DNA from: Nesterenkonia alba DSM 19423
GTDB lineage: Bacteria > Actinomycetota > Actinomycetes > Actinomycetales > Micrococcaceae
NCBI RefSeq assembly: GCF_000421745.1
Contig: NZ_ATXP01000006.1
Coordinates: 1-64,000 of the forward strand
DNA: 64,000 nucleotides
Reading direction: 5' to 3'
Shown here: one piece after another, positions 37,238 through 46,593 of the stretch
Position numbering within the stretch: position 1 is the stretch's first letter
How the letters are laid out: each line of letters opens with the position of its first letter
The notes under the pieces: generated by a model
Databases searched by the model: none
What the model was told of the DNA's origin: nothing
The model's input: the letters and a program-made list of their open reading frames with translations, nothing else
Program-made: the position numbers and the translations under genes

Positions 37238-39097
37238 GTGTCACCCAAGGCCAGCACGCCCCTGGTGCCTGCTCAGACTGACCCCTCGGCGATCCGCAAC
37301 TTCTGCATCATCGCTCACATCGACCACGGCAAATCGACCCTGGCTGATCGGATGCTGCAACTCACCGGGGTGGTGACCCCGCGGCAGATGAAAGACCAGT
37401 ACCTCGACCGGATGGACATCGAGCGCGAACGCGGCATCACCATTAAGTCGCAGGCAGTCCGGATGCCCTGGGAGTTCGACGGCCAGACCTACGCGTTCCA
37501 CATGATCGACACCCCCGGTCACGTCGACTTCAGTTACGAGGTTTCCCGGTCTCTGGCCGCCTGTGAAGGTGCCGTGTTGTTGGTGGACGCGGCCCAGGGC
37601 ATCGAGGCCCAGACTCTAGCCAACCTGTATCTGGCGATGGAGCACGACCTGGCCATCGTGCCGGTGCTGAACAAGATCGACCTTCCGGCGGCACAGCCGG
37701 AGAAGTACGCCGAGGAACTGGCTGGACTGATCGGATGCGAACCGCATGAGGTACTGCGTGTCTCCGGGAAGACAGGTGAAGGCGTCGAAGAGCTCCTCGA
37801 TACCCTCGTCGCCGAGATCCCCGCCCCGGAGGGGGACGCTGAGGCTCCTGCCCGGGCCATGATCTTCGACTCGATCTACGACACCTACCGGGGCGTGGTG
37901 ACCTTCGTCCGTGTGGTCGACGGTAGTCTGCGCCACCGGGAGAAGATTCAGATGATGTCTACCGGGGCCACCCATGAGTTGCTGGAAATCGGCGTCTCCA
38001 GCCCGGAACCTGAAGCCACCGATGGCTTAAGCGTGGGCGAGGTCGGCTACCTCATCACCGGGGTGAAGGACGTGCGCCAATCCAAAGTCGGTGACACGGT
38101 CACCAGCCAGAACCGACCGGCTGAGGAGATCATCGGCGGCTACGAAGAACCCCGTCCCATGGTCTTCTCCGGGCTTTTCCCCATCGACGGTTCGGACTTC
38201 CCCGTGCTGCGCGAAGCGCTGGAGAAACTACAGCTCAACGATGCGGCCTTGAACTTTGAGCCTGAGACCTCCACCGCATTGGGCTTTGGGTTCCGTGTGG
38301 GCTTCCTGGGTCTGCTGCACCTGGAGATCACTCGTGAGCGCCTCGAGCAGGAGTACAACCTCGATCTGATCTCCACCGCTCCCAACGTGGTCTACCACGT
38401 CACCACCGAGGACGGGGAAACACATGAAGTCACCAATCCCTCGGAATTTCCCGACGGTAAGGTCAAGGAAATCCGTGAGCCGGTGGTCGACGCCACGATC
38501 ATCGTGCCCGCTGAATACATCGGTGCGGTCATGGAGCTGTGCCAGTCCCGGCGCGGCCAGATGAACGGCATGGACTACCTCTCCGAGGATCGGGTGGAGA
38601 TCCGCTACACCATGCCGCTGGCGGAGATCGTCTTCGACTTCTTCGATCAGCTGAAGTCACGCACCAAGGGGTATGCCTCGCTGAACTGGCAGGGCACCGG
38701 CGATCAGGCTGCTGATCTGGTGAAGGTGGACATTCTGCTGCAGGGGGACAAGGTCGATGCCTTCTCCGCGATCACCCACCGCGATCACGCGTATTCCTAC
38801 GGGGTGAAGATGGCCTCCAAGCTCAAAGACCTCATTCCCCGCCAGCAGTTCGAAGTGCCCATTCAGGCGGCGATCGGCTCGCGGATCATTGCCCGGGAGA
38901 ACATCCGGGCGATTCGTAAGGATGTGCTCTCCAAATGCTATGGCGGTGACATCAGCCGTAAGCGCAAACTGTTGGAGAAGCAGAAGGAGGGGAAGAAGCG
39001 GATGAAGATGGTCGGCACGGTCGAGGTGCCCCAGGAAGCCTTCATCGCCGCGCTGAGCTCTGATGAGGGCAACGCCAAGGAGAAGACCAAGAAGTGA
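37238..39097 (+). CDS. lepA: elongation factor 4 (LepA)
   Basis: Translational GTPase of 619 residues that acts on stalled or back-translocating ribosomes and in initiation. G1 AHIDHGKST (about 25-33), G3 DTPGHVDF (about 90-97), G4 NKID (about 144-147) and the LepA-specific C-terminal region with [20 protein letters not shown] are present. GTG 37238 is used; the N-terminal 16 residues precede the conserved [13 protein letters not shown]. Confidence 0.97.
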   Translation: MSPKASTPLVPAQTDPSAIRNFCIIAHIDHGKSTLADRMLQLTGVVTPRQMKDQYLDRMDIERERGITIKSQAVRMPWEFDGQTYAFHMIDTPGHVDFSYEVSRSLAACEGAVLLVDAAQGIEAQTLANLYLAMEHDLAIVPVLNKIDLPAAQPEKYAEELAGLIGCEPHEVLRVSGKTGEGVEELLDTLVAEIPAPEGDAEAPARAMIFDSIYDTYRGVVTFVRVVDGSLRHREKIQMMSTGATHELLEIGVSSPEPEATDGLSVGEVGYLITGVKDVRQSKVGDTVTSQNRPAEEIIGGYEEPRPMVFSGLFPIDGSDFPVLREALEKLQLNDAALNFEPETSTALGFGFRVGFLGLLHLEITRERLEQEYNLDLISTAPNVVYHVTTEDGETHEVTNPSEFPDGKVKEIREPVVDATIIVPAEYIGAVMELCQSRRGQMNGMDYLSEDRVEIRYTMPLAEIVFDFFDQLKSRTKGYASLNWQGTGDQAADLVKVDILLQGDKVDAFSAITHRDHAYSYGVKMASKLKDLIPRQQFEVPIQAAIGSRIIARENIRAIRKDVLSKCYGGDISRKRKLLEKQKEGKKRMKMVGTVEVPQEAFIAALSSDEGNAKEKTKK

Positions 39098-39105
39098 GCA
39101 CTCAT

Positions 39106-39173
39106 TCCTGCATCACGCTATTAACTCTGCATAGGGCTATAGCGTTATGCAGAGTTCACAGGGTTATGCAGGA
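39106..39173 (+). repeat. nested inverted repeats between lepA and hemW
   Basis: Inner repeat: AACTCTGCATA (39123-39133) with TATGCAGAGTT (39146-39156), a perfect 11-bp stem. Its loop holds the palindrome GCTATAGC. Outer repeat: TCCTGCAT (39106-39113) with ATGCAGGA (39166-39173), 8 bp. The core TGCAT thus occurs four times. The outer right arm includes part of the hemW ribosome binding site AGGAAG (39170-39175). Confidence 0.75.
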
Positions 39174-39181
39174 AGACCAGT

Positions 39182-40468
39182 ATGCCGTCAACGCTGCCGC
39201 TGGGTGACCCGGTTCCGGCCGACGGATCCTTCCCGCCGGAGGTGGTGGCTGCCCTGCCGGCCCGAGCGGCCAAGCCCCTGGGCCTCTACGTGCACATTCC
39301 GTTCTGCTCGGTGCGCTGCGGATACTGCGACTTCAACACGTACACCGCGGAGGATCTGGGTCCCGGTGCCTCCCGCGAGTCCTATCCGGAGACGCTGATC
39401 CGTGAACTGGAGTTCGCTCAAAGAGCGTACGACGACGCCGGGGCACCGCAGCGTGCCCTCTCTACCGTCTTCTTCGGGGGCGGCACACCCACGCTGCTGC
39501 CTGCAGAGGACCTGGCTGGCATCCTTCGCCGAGCCCGGGAGCTGTTCGGTTTCCGGCCCGGTGCGGAGATCACCACCGAGGCGAATCCGGACACCGTCAC
39601 GCTGGAGTCCGCCCAGATCCTGGCCGATGCCGGGTTCACCCGGATCAGCTTAGGCATGCAGTCGGCTGTACCGCATGTGCTGGCCACCTTGGACCGGACC
39701 CATGATCCGGAGAATGTGCCCAAAGCGGTCGACGCCGCCCGGGCGGCAGGTCTGGAGGTGAGTCTGGACCTCATCTATGGAACCCCGGGGGAGAGTCTGT
39801 CTGACTGGCGGGCATCTCTGGAGACGGCCATTTCACTGCGCCCCGACCACATCAGCGCCTATTCGCTGATCGTGGAGGAGGGCACCGCGATGGCCGCCCA
39901 GATCCGGCGCGGGGTGCTGCCGGACATCGACCCGGATGACCAGGCGGACAAGTATCTGCTGACTGATGAGCTGCTGACTGCGGCTGGCTACGGCTGGTAC
40001 GAGGTCTCGAACTTCTCCCGCAGCCCGGAGACGCGCTCCCAGCACAACCTGAACTACTGGCTGGACTCCGACTGGTGGGGTGCGGGCCCGGGGGCTCACT
40101 CCCACCTGGCGGGGATGCGCTGGTGGAATGTCAAGCACCCGGCGGCCTACGCCCAACGGCTGCACCAGGGCATCTCACCCGGGCATGGCCGCGAGATCCT
40201 CGACGATGAGGCCAAGGTCCTGGAGCACCTGATGTTGCGTCTGCGCATCCGCGAGGGCCTGGACATCGCCGAGTACAACGGGCTGCCCGAGGTGGCCACG
40301 TCGGATGCGCAGCCGGTGAGCCAGCAAGCTCTCCATGCCCTGGTGCGCGAGGGGCTGATCGAGCCAAAGGCCGCGCAGCCGTCGTCGTCGTATCCCGAAG
40401 GCCGAGCAGTGCTCACCTTGGAAGGTCGACTGCTGGCCGACGCGATCACCCGGCGCTTACTCGGATGA
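39182..40468 (+). CDS. hemW: radical SAM heme chaperone HemW
   Basis: Coproporphyrinogen-dehydrogenase-like radical SAM protein, 428 residues. The cluster motif CxxxCxxC is in FCSVRCGYCDF (about 40-50), preceded by YVHIPF. It has GGGTPT (about 101-106), and the C-terminal HemN domain starts near 330. HemW-type proteins bind and deliver heme rather than oxidise coproporphyrinogen III, and lack the fourth, terminal HemN-specific N-arm. ATG 39182 follows AGGAAG by 6 nt. Confidence 0.93.
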   Translation: MPSTLPLGDPVPADGSFPPEVVAALPARAAKPLGLYVHIPFCSVRCGYCDFNTYTAEDLGPGASRESYPETLIRELEFAQRAYDDAGAPQRALSTVFFGGGTPTLLPAEDLAGILRRARELFGFRPGAEITTEANPDTVTLESAQILADAGFTRISLGMQSAVPHVLATLDRTHDPENVPKAVDAARAAGLEVSLDLIYGTPGESLSDWRASLETAISLRPDHISAYSLIVEEGTAMAAQIRRGVLPDIDPDDQADKYLLTDELLTAAGYGWYEVSNFSRSPETRSQHNLNYWLDSDWWGAGPGAHSHLAGMRWWNVKHPAAYAQRLHQGISPGHGREILDDEAKVLEHLMLRLRIREGLDIAEYNGLPEVATSDAQPVSQQALHALVREGLIEPKAAQPSSSYPEGRAVLTLEGRLLADAITRRLLG

Positions 40469-40511
40469 TGCGGCCCTGTTGCATGAGACAGTGCGCTTGC
40501 TTGACAGATTG

Positions 40512-40961
40512 CTACTGAATCAGGCGGAGGTTGAGTCGATAACGGTAGGGGCGGCCCTTATTACATTCGGCACCGCCGAGCAGACCGCAAATCGTCATAA
40601 ACGCCCAGAAGAACACCGCCACCAGGCCCAGGATCCAACCGATCTCGGGCAGGAAGGCGAGTCCGTAGAGCACCACCAGCAACACCGTCAGAGGCAGAGT
40701 GAAGTTCAGCGCCTCTTTGGCCTCCTGGGCGGTGAACGGCCCGCGGTCACGGAACACCAAATAGATGACCAGGCTCGGTAAGCAGCCGGCCACACCCCCA
40801 AAATGCGCCAAGGTCGCCCATCGCCGGTCTTCCTCCGGCGTCAGCGGGGGAGCGGCGGCATCCGAGCCCTTCAACTGCTGTGAAGAGGTCGGGCGAGGAC
40901 CGCGCGGTGCGCCGAGCCTCGTGCTGCCTTGCTGTGGGGTCACTTCTGCCTGCACTTTCAT
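40512..40961 (-). CDS. DUF4870 membrane protein
   Basis: Small membrane protein of 149 residues (166 if started at ATG 41012). A Gln/Pro/Ser-rich cytosolic N-terminus is followed by PLTPEEDRRWATLAHFGG and three hydrophobic segments typical of DUF4870 (TICGLLGGAECNKGRPYRY at the end). I prefer ATG 40961 because a good promoter (CTGACA 41039-41034, TAGAAT 41018-41013) puts the transcription start at about 41006, downstream of ATG 41012. Convergent with hemW. Function unknown. Confidence 0.8.
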   Translation of the reverse strand: MKVQAEVTPQQGSTRLGAPRGPRPTSSQQLKGSDAAAPPLTPEEDRRWATLAHFGGVAGCLPSLVIYLVFRDRGPFTAQEAKEALNFTLPLTVLLVVLYGLAFLPEIGWILGLVAVFFWAFMTICGLLGGAECNKGRPYRYRLNLRLIQ

Positions 40962-41012
40962 CGGATTGTGGAATGACAACGGGGTCAGAAACGCCGGATG
41001 AGCGTTGGGCAT

Positions 41013-41039
41013 ATTCTACGACCGCAGGCTGAATGTCAG
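41013..41039 (-). promoter_or_regulatory. promoter of the DUF4870 gene
   Basis: On the minus strand CTGACA, 15 bp, TAGAAT. Predicted start near 41006. Used to choose the gene start. Confidence 0.5.
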
Positions 41040-41124
41040 CCGTGCACCGATGGGTGTGTTGACCCTGGTCAGCCGTGGATCCGCTGGTGTGTCTGGGGTG
41101 TCGGGTGTGCTGACTGACTCGCTT

Positions 41125-42003
41125 TCATTCTTCGGCGGCAGAGACGAAGTCGATGATCTCCTCGACTCGGCCCAGTAGCGCCGGCTCCAGGTCTGTATAG
41201 CTGCGCACCTGAGAGAGGATCCGCTTCCATGCAGCGGCCACGTCGGACCGGTTCTCCGCCGGCCAACCCAGCGCCCGGCATGTGCCGACCTTGATGTCTG
41301 TACCACGGGGGATCTGCGGCCAGGCATCTAACCCCAGTCGCTGGGGCTTGACCGCCTGCCAAACATCCACATAGGGGTGTCCAAGGATGAGGAGGTTGTC
41401 AGCAGCACCAGGTACAGCGGAAGCCTCGGCCGCGAGGCGAGACTCCTTGGAACCGGGCACCAGGTGATCCAACAACACTGCCAGCCGACGGTGCGGCGCC
41501 GGGCCGAATTCCCGCACGGCAGCGGCCAGGTCATCTGCCCCATGGAGGGGTTCGACGACGATTCCTTCGATCCGGAGATCATCGCCCCAGACTTTCTCCA
41601 CCAGTTCGGCGTCGTGCAGGCCTTCGACCCAGATCCGGGAGGCGCGGGCGGTCCGGGCGGACACATTCTCCACCGCCAGGGAGCCGGACGCCGTGCGACG
41701 TCGGGCAGCAGCGACCGGTTTCTGCCGTGGGGGAGGTACTAACTCCACGGACCGTCCATCCACGAGGAAACCGAACCCCAGGGGGAAGTCGCGGGTGCGT
41801 CCGGACCGATCCTCTAGGGTGACCAGGTTCATGCCAGCGGCTGGGCTCACACCGAGGACGGCGCCCACCCAACCAGTTTCCCGTTCTTCGACGACCAACC
41901 CGTGATCTGCAGGAACCTGGGGGAGCTGTCGCTGCTGGGCCGCACGGGTCTGCCCGAGATCGGCTGGGCCCCAGGAAGACCACGGATCGAAGCTAGAGTT
42001 CAC
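41125..42003 (-). CDS. DUF3097 family protein
   Basis: A 292-residue actinobacterial protein of unknown function. It carries HGLVVEERETGWVGAVLG near the N-terminus, RIWVEGLHDAELVEKVWGDD (about 123-142) and GIVVEPLHGADDL, and later LLILGHPYVDVWQAVKP. The VEGxHDAEL/GAD pattern resembles a TOPRIM-like core; this is inference. GTG 42003 was chosen: TAACGT (42017-42012, minus strand) lies 8 nt upstream, predicting a near-leaderless mRNA. A TTG at 42054 would add 17 residues. Divergent from hrcA. Confidence 0.85.
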   Translation of the reverse strand: MNSSFDPWSSWGPADLGQTRAAQQRQLPQVPADHGLVVEERETGWVGAVLGVSPAAGMNLVTLEDRSGRTRDFPLGFGFLVDGRSVELVPPPRQKPVAAARRRTASGSLAVENVSARTARASRIWVEGLHDAELVEKVWGDDLRIEGIVVEPLHGADDLAAAVREFGPAPHRRLAVLLDHLVPGSKESRLAAEASAVPGAADNLLILGHPYVDVWQAVKPQRLGLDAWPQIPRGTDIKVGTCRALGWPAENRSDVAAAWKRILSQVRSYTDLEPALLGRVEEIIDFVSAAEE

Positions 42004-42011
42004 GCCGGCTG

Positions 42012-42017
42012 ACGTTA
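42012..42017 (-). promoter_or_regulatory. -10 element for near-leaderless DUF3097 gene
   Basis: TAACGT on the minus strand, predicted start 2 nt before GTG 42003. It overlaps a TTAGCACT sequence on the plus strand (42015-42022) that resembles one CIRCE arm. Confidence 0.45.
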
Positions 42018-42066
42018 GCACTGGCTGAGGGTGGCCCGCGGTATTGCGCGCCAAGGCCCGCTAGAA

Positions 42067-42093
42067 TTAGCAGTCGTAGATTAAGAGTGCTAA
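42067..42093 (+). promoter_or_regulatory. CIRCE operator upstream of hrcA
   Basis: TTAGCAGTC-N9-GAGTGCTAA matches the CIRCE consensus TTAGCACTC-N9-GAGTGCTAA with one substitution in the left arm. It overlaps the likely -10 TAGAAT (42062-42067) and transcription start, consistent with HrcA autorepression of hrcA-dnaJ. Confidence 0.93.
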
Positions 42094-42134
42094 AACACGC
42101 TCATCAGGCCCGTCTGCGTGAAGGAGGTGTGAAC

Positions 42135-43151
42135 ATGTCGGATACCCGGCGTCTGCACGTATTGCGGGCCATCGTCGAAGACTATGTCCATACCCGGGAA
42201 CCAGTGGGTTCCAAAGCTCTGGTGGAACGGCACAACCTCGAGGTCTCCCCGGCGACCATCCGCAATGACATGGCCCACCTCGAGGAGGAGGGGCTCATTA
42301 CCGCCCCGCACACCTCTGCCGGGCGGATTCCCACAGACTCCGGTTACCGGCTCTTCGTGGACAAGATCACCGAGGTCCGGCCGTTGTCTCAGGCTGAGCG
42401 TCGGGCCATGGACATTCTGGCCGAGACCGCCGATGACTACGAGGCCATGCTGGAACAGACGGTGCGGCTACTGGCCATGCTGACCAACCAGGTTGCGGTC
42501 ATCCAGCATCCTCAGCACAGCACCGCGAAGATCCGCCACGTTGATGTGGTGCAGATGAGTGAACGTCGGGCCCTGGTCATCTTGATCCTCTCCACCGGCA
42601 AAGTGGAGCAGCGCATGGTCACCTTGCCCGAACCGACCGATGAACAGACCCTGCACCGCATTGGTCAGCGGCTCAACGAGCACCTCTTCGGTCGTACCGC
42701 CTCGGCACTGCCCCTACCCTCGGAGCGGCTGCTGGGCAGTGTGGAGCCGGCGTTGCAACCGGTGATGGCCGTCATTGCTAACGGGGTCGAATCCGTGCTG
42801 GAATCCTCCCGCGTGGATCGCATCATCATGGCCGGGACTGCTAACCTCGCCAAGTCGGGCGGCGACCTGGGGCCCTCGATCGCACCGATCCTCGAAGCGC
42901 TTGAGGAACAAGTCGTGCTGCTGCGCCTGTTGCATGAGATGGAGCAGGACCGCCGCGGCCTCTCCGTACGCATCGGTCAGGAGACTGACCACGAGTCGCT
43001 GTCCGAAACGGCCGTGGTCGCTGCGGAGTACGGCACCGACGATGGCGCCAAGCTCGGCGTGGTCGGCCCCACCAGGATGGACTACAGCTCGACGATGTCG
43101 GCGGTCCGCGCCATGGCCCGCTACCTGTCCCGCATACTCTCCGAAGGGTGA
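42135..43151 (+). CDS. hrcA: heat-inducible transcription repressor HrcA
   Basis: Repressor of 338 residues that binds CIRCE and is activated by GroEL. It has an N-terminal winged helix ([21 protein letters not shown] and [19 protein letters not shown], about 35-53) and the HrcA-family dimerisation and inserted domains. ATG 42135 is preceded by AAGGAGGT (42121-42128) at ideal spacing. In-frame upstream ATG 42087 lies inside CIRCE and is rejected. Co-transcribed with dnaJ, 11 nt downstream. Confidence 0.96.
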   Translation: MSDTRRLHVLRAIVEDYVHTREPVGSKALVERHNLEVSPATIRNDMAHLEEEGLITAPHTSAGRIPTDSGYRLFVDKITEVRPLSQAERRAMDILAETADDYEAMLEQTVRLLAMLTNQVAVIQHPQHSTAKIRHVDVVQMSERRALVILILSTGKVEQRMVTLPEPTDEQTLHRIGQRLNEHLFGRTASALPLPSERLLGSVEPALQPVMAVIANGVESVLESSRVDRIIMAGTANLAKSGGDLGPSIAPILEALEEQVVLLRLLHEMEQDRRGLSVRIGQETDHESLSETAVVAAEYGTDDGAKLGVVGPTRMDYSSTMSAVRAMARYLSRILSEG

Positions 43152-43161
43152 ATCAGCTTCC

Positions 43162-44280
43162 GTGACCGACTACTACGCCGCACTTGGCGTCAGCCGTGAC
43201 GCGTCGACCGAGGAGATCAAGAAGGCTTACCGGAAAAAAGCCCGGCGTCTGCACCCCGACGTCAACGATGCTCCCGACGCCGAAGAGCAGTTCAAACTGC
43301 TTGGCACCGCCTATGAGGTGCTCTCCGATCCGCAGAAGCGTCAGAACTACGACGCCACCGGAGACCCCGACGGGCGCCCCGCGGGCTTCGGTGGTGCAGG
43401 TGGCGGCGGGTTTGGCGGGTTCGGGGACATCTTCGAGACCTTCTTCGGCGGCGGGTCTGGCGGTCCGGCTTCCCGTACTCGCCGTGGTCAGGACTCGTTG
43501 ATCCGAGTCCGCATTGATCTGCGCGACGCCGTCTTCGGCACCACCAAAGAAGTTGAGGTCGAAACAGCGGTCACCTGTTCAGAGTGTGACGGCAGCTGTA
43601 TGCGCCCGGGCACCACACCCACCACCTGCCCGGATTGCCACGGCCAGGGCCAGATCCAACGGCCCATGCGCTCCATCCTGGGCACCGTTATTCAGACCCA
43701 GACCTGCCCCCGGTGTTCCGGCTTCGGCAATATCATCGAGGACCCCTGCCAAGAGTGTGACGGCCAAGGACGAGTCCGGGAACGTAAGACACTGAAGGTC
43801 AAAATCCCCGCAGGAGTGGACCGGGGCAACCGTATCCACTTAGCAGGTCAGGGTGAAGCCGGCTTGGCCGGTGGCCCGCCCGGCGACCTGTTCATCGAGG
43901 TCGACATCCGACCTCACGATGTCTTTACCCGCCGCGGTCACGACCTGCACGCCACGATCACCGTGCCGATGACCGCCGCAGCCCTGGGCACCACCACCAC
44001 GCTGGAGTCCTTCGACGGGACCGAGGAGATCGAGATCCGTCCGGGCACTCAGTCCGGGGAAGTCATTACCCTGCGGGGGAAGGGCGTGACCCATCTGCGA
44101 GGCCAGGGGCGCGGTGACCTCAAGGTCCACCTCAAGGTCGAAACCCCGACGAAGCTCACCGAGAAACAACAGGAACTACTGCGGATGTTCGCTGAAGAAC
44201 GCGGGGAGAAAGCCTCCACCCCCGCGGCCGAGCACAAGGGGATGTTCCGCAAGCTGCGTGAGGTCTGGGAGAGCATGTGA
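43162..44280 (+). CDS. dnaJ: chaperone DnaJ (second actinobacterial DnaJ, HrcA-controlled)
   Basis: Hsp40 co-chaperone of 372 residues stimulating DnaK ATPase. The J domain (1-70) has HPD (about 32-34), followed by a Gly/Phe-rich linker (about 75-108) and a zinc domain with four CxxC motifs ([31 protein letters not shown], about 138-205). The first motif departs from CxxCxGxG at its last residue. C-terminal beta domains follow. GTG 43162 is used. Linkage to hrcA marks the DnaJ2 type rather than the dnaK-operon copy. Confidence 0.95.
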   Translation: MTDYYAALGVSRDASTEEIKKAYRKKARRLHPDVNDAPDAEEQFKLLGTAYEVLSDPQKRQNYDATGDPDGRPAGFGGAGGGGFGGFGDIFETFFGGGSGGPASRTRRGQDSLIRVRIDLRDAVFGTTKEVEVETAVTCSECDGSCMRPGTTPTTCPDCHGQGQIQRPMRSILGTVIQTQTCPRCSGFGNIIEDPCQECDGQGRVRERKTLKVKIPAGVDRGNRIHLAGQGEAGLAGGPPGDLFIEVDIRPHDVFTRRGHDLHATITVPMTAAALGTTTTLESFDGTEEIEIRPGTQSGEVITLRGKGVTHLRGQGRGDLKVHLKVETPTKLTEKQQELLRMFAEERGEKASTPAAEHKGMFRKLREVWESM

Positions 44281-45239
44281 CCGCACCGCTGTTCCACTTA
44301 GAGCCGGGAGCGCTCGACGACGCCGCACCTGGCTCAGTCATCACCCTCACCGGAGCGGAGGCTCACCACGCCCATACGGTCATGCGGCTTGGTCCGGGGG
44401 AGTCGATCCAGCTCTCCGACACCCGCATCCGGCGGATCAGCGGGGTGATTCGCTCTGCCGAAGCAGGGGTGGTCACCGTGGAGGTTAGTCATCTCAGCAT
44501 TGAACCCGCCGAGCAACCACAGCTGGTGCTGGTTCAGGCGCTGGCCAAGGACAAGCGCGACCTGCAGGGCATCGAATCCGCCACCGAGCTCGGGGTCGAC
44601 CGGATCATCCCCTGGGAAGCGGAGCGTTCAGTGGCCCAGTGGAAGCCCGGGCGGGAGGCGAAGAAGCACGCCGAGTGGGTTAACACGGTCACCGCGGCGG
44701 CCAAACAGACCCGACGGACCTCCATCCCGCAGGTGGAGCCGTTGCACCGTACCGGTGAATACGTGCAGCGAGTTGAAGAGACCGGAGCCGGCGTCGTCGT
44801 CCTTCATGAGAGGGAAAACCGGCCCCTGCGCCAGGTCCTGGAAGACTTGGGACTGATCGACCGTCAACCACCGTTGGCCCACGCTCAGGTTGCACAGAGT
44901 CAGGTTATACGGAGTCAGGTGGGGCAGAACGTGCCGGGGCAGAACCGGATTGGACAGAACCAGGCCGCACAGAATCAGGCGGGGCAAAGTCAGGCAGGGC
45001 AGAATCACGCTGGACGGCCGCAGAGTGCAGACCATGGCCTTGCTCGGCCGCTGCATCAGCTGCACGTGGTGGTCGGGCCCGAAGGTGGTATCACCGACCG
45101 GGAGATCGAGCGCTTCCGTGCCGTCGGTGCCCACACCGCTCGACTGGGCCCTACCGTTCTGCGATCCTCCACCGCCGGCCCAGCAGCCGTGGCTGCTGTC
45201 CAGGTGCTGCTCGGCCGCTGGGACCGCCCCACCCGGTGA
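44277..45239 (+). CDS. rsmE: 16S rRNA (uracil-1498-N3)-methyltransferase RsmE with a Gln-rich insertion
   Basis: SPOUT methyltransferase of 320 residues, about 60 longer than usual. The PUA-like N-terminal domain ([19 protein letters not shown], about 22-40) and the knotted SAM-binding C-terminal domain ([17 protein letters not shown], about 263-279, and [11 protein letters not shown]) are intact. Between them lies an insertion (about 203-248) encoded by nine 15-bp tandem repeats giving five-residue units such as QAGQN. GTG 44277 overlaps dnaJ as GTGA. Function should be preserved if the insertion is a surface loop. Confidence 0.93.
   Translation: MTAPLFHLEPGALDDAAPGSVITLTGAEAHHAHTVMRLGPGESIQLSDTRIRRISGVIRSAEAGVVTVEVSHLSIEPAEQPQLVLVQALAKDKRDLQGIESATELGVDRIIPWEAERSVAQWKPGREAKKHAEWVNTVTAAAKQTRRTSIPQVEPLHRTGEYVQRVEETGAGVVVLHERENRPLRQVLEDLGLIDRQPPLAHAQVAQSQVIRSQVGQNVPGQNRIGQNQAAQNQAGQSQAGQNHAGRPQSADHGLARPLHQLHVVVGPEGGITDREIERFRAVGAHTARLGPTVLRSSTAGPAAVAAVQVLLGRWDRPTR
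44886..45020 (+). repeat. 15-bp minisatellite inside rsmE
   Basis: Nine consecutive 15-bp units, in frame, for example CAGGTTGCACAGAGT, CAGGCGGGGCAAAGT and CAGGCAGGGCAGAAT. Consensus about CAGGNNGGRCAGAAY. They encode a Gln/Ala/Gly/Asn-rich segment. No unit is identical to all others, so the array is old or diverged. Confidence 0.9.
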
Positions 45240-45366
45240 GACCCCACCCGGTAACCCCCTCATCCTTCCCACCCAAAATGCTGTTTCCCACCGGAATTCC
45301 TGTGGGAACGAGTATTTTGCGTGGGAAACACGCAGTATCCTTAAAGTTGAGAGACGTCCCGACCAA
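45240..45366 (+). promoter_or_regulatory. phoH upstream region with inverted repeat and possible SigH-type promoter
   Basis: A perfect 10-bp inverted repeat TGTTTCCCAC (45282-45291) with GTGGGAAACA (45321-45330), and a third related half-site GTGGGAAC (45302-45309). GGAA (45324-45327), 18 nt, GTT (45346-45348) fits the GGAA-N18-GTT pattern of SigH/SigR-type stress sigma factors and would give a 10-15-nt leader to phoH. No gene is seen. Confidence 0.45.
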
Positions 45367-46593
45367 GTGAGGCACCTGATTACCGAGACTCCCACCACCG
45401 TGCTGACCGAACGGCAGGTCCACTTCGCCGACGCGGAGACCATGTTCCGCACTCTCGGCGTGCAGGATCTTGCACTGCGCATCCTCGCTGGACTCTATCC
45501 CGATGCCAGCATCGGGCTGCGGGAGAAGCAGATCACTGTGGCTGGTCCAGCAGCCGACGTCGCCCAGATCGTCGAAATTCTCACCCAGCTGAAAACCTTG
45601 GCTGCCTCAGGGACCACCGCCACTGAGGAGATCACCGAGCAAATCACCACTATGGTGCGGGCTCAGGATGCCCCGACCAGCGCCCGGATGATCGCAACAA
45701 ACATCCTGTCCCACCGTGGCCGGACCATTCGTCCAAAGACGGCGAATCAGCAGGCCTACGTGGAGACCATTGACGAGGCCACCGTGGTCTTCGGGATCGG
45801 CCCGGCGGGCACCGGTAAGACCTATTTGGCCATGGCCAAGGCGGTGCAGGCGCTGCAGGCTAAGGAGATCAACCGGATCATTCTGACCCGTCCGGCGGTG
45901 GAAGCCGGTGAGAAGCTCGGTTTTCTACCCGGTGGACTGAGCGAAAAGATCGACCCCTACCTGCGGCCGCTTTACGATGCGCTCTACGACATGCTCGAAC
46001 CCGAATCCATTCCGCGGCTGATGGAAGCCGGGACGATCGAAGTAGCACCACTGGCTTATATGCGCGGGCGGACGCTCAACGACAGCTTCATCATCTTGGA
46101 TGAGGCGCAGAACACCACCGCCGAGCAGATGAAGATGTTCCTCACGCGTCTAGGGTTCAACTCCAAGATCGTGGTGACGGGGGACATCACCCAGGTGGAC
46201 TTGCCTCGCGGTACCGATTCTGGCCTGGCCACAGTGCTGCAAATCCTCGAAGGTGTTGAAGACATCGCGATCTCCCGGTTTGGCTCCGAGGATGTGGTCC
46301 GTCATGAACTCGTCGGCCGAATCGTTGACGCCTATGAGCGCCACCAGCAGGCTCAGCCGCAGGGCCGACGGCGGCGACCCCGGTCGAATTCAACCGGTCG
46401 AGAGCAAGGGGACCAGGGGCGAGGTGCTCGGGGACACAGTTCTCAGGGGCGAAGTTCCCAGAGCCGAGGAACCCAGAGCCGAGGAACCCAGAGCCGAGGG
46501 ATCCAGAATCCAGGGACCCAGAGCAGCCAGAGCGGGGACGATAGCGCGGGGGGCCAGCGAGGGGACGCCTCAGATAGGCAGGAGGAGCGGTGA
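45367..46593 (+). CDS. phoH: PhoH family protein with Gln/Ser-rich tail
   Basis: ATPase of the PhoH/PhoH-like family, 408 residues, commonly encoded beside ybeY and linked to RNA metabolism. The N-terminal KH-like region (40-110) precedes Walker [20 protein letters not shown] (about 144-162), a [16 protein letters not shown] segment and Walker [13 protein letters not shown] (about 239-250), and [10 protein letters not shown]. The C-terminal 70 residues are low complexity (Arg, Gln, Ser, Gly) and include five 15-bp repeats. GTG 45367 is the first start consistent with the family. An open frame continues upstream through rsmE without similarity. Confidence 0.93.
   Translation: MRHLITETPTTVLTERQVHFADAETMFRTLGVQDLALRILAGLYPDASIGLREKQITVAGPAADVAQIVEILTQLKTLAASGTTATEEITEQITTMVRAQDAPTSARMIATNILSHRGRTIRPKTANQQAYVETIDEATVVFGIGPAGTGKTYLAMAKAVQALQAKEINRIILTRPAVEAGEKLGFLPGGLSEKIDPYLRPLYDALYDMLEPESIPRLMEAGTIEVAPLAYMRGRTLNDSFIILDEAQNTTAEQMKMFLTRLGFNSKIVVTGDITQVDLPRGTDSGLATVLQILEGVEDIAISRFGSEDVVRHELVGRIVDAYERHQQAQPQGRRRRPRSNSTGREQGDQGRGARGHSSQGRSSQSRGTQSRGTQSRGIQNPGTQSSQSGDDSAGGQRGDASDRQEER
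46444..46533 (+). repeat. 15-bp tandem repeats in the phoH tail
   Basis: Two identical CAGAGCCGAGGAACC units (46459-46473, 46474-46488), then CAGAGCCGAGGGATC, CAGAATCCAGGGACC and a partial CAGAGCAGCC. A diverged unit CAGGGGCGAAGTTCC precedes them. They encode SRGTQ-type repeats. Unit length equals that of the rsmE array 1.4 kb upstream. Confidence 0.88.

Noticed and set aside
40469-40511. Intrinsic terminator between the convergent hemW and DUF4870 genes
   Set aside because: No stem of more than 5 bp and no T run could be found.
40962-41012. ATG 41012 as the start of the DUF4870 gene
   Set aside because: It lies upstream of the transcription start predicted by TAGAAT (41018-41013, minus strand) and has no ribosome binding site.
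44886-45020. Tandem repeats considered as a CRISPR array
   Set aside because: Units are 15 bp, directly abutting, without spacers, and lie in frame inside rsmE.
45304-45330. GGGAAC at 45304 as the -35 of a SigR-type promoter
   Set aside because: No GTT occurs 18-19 nt downstream; the GGAA at 45324 fits better.
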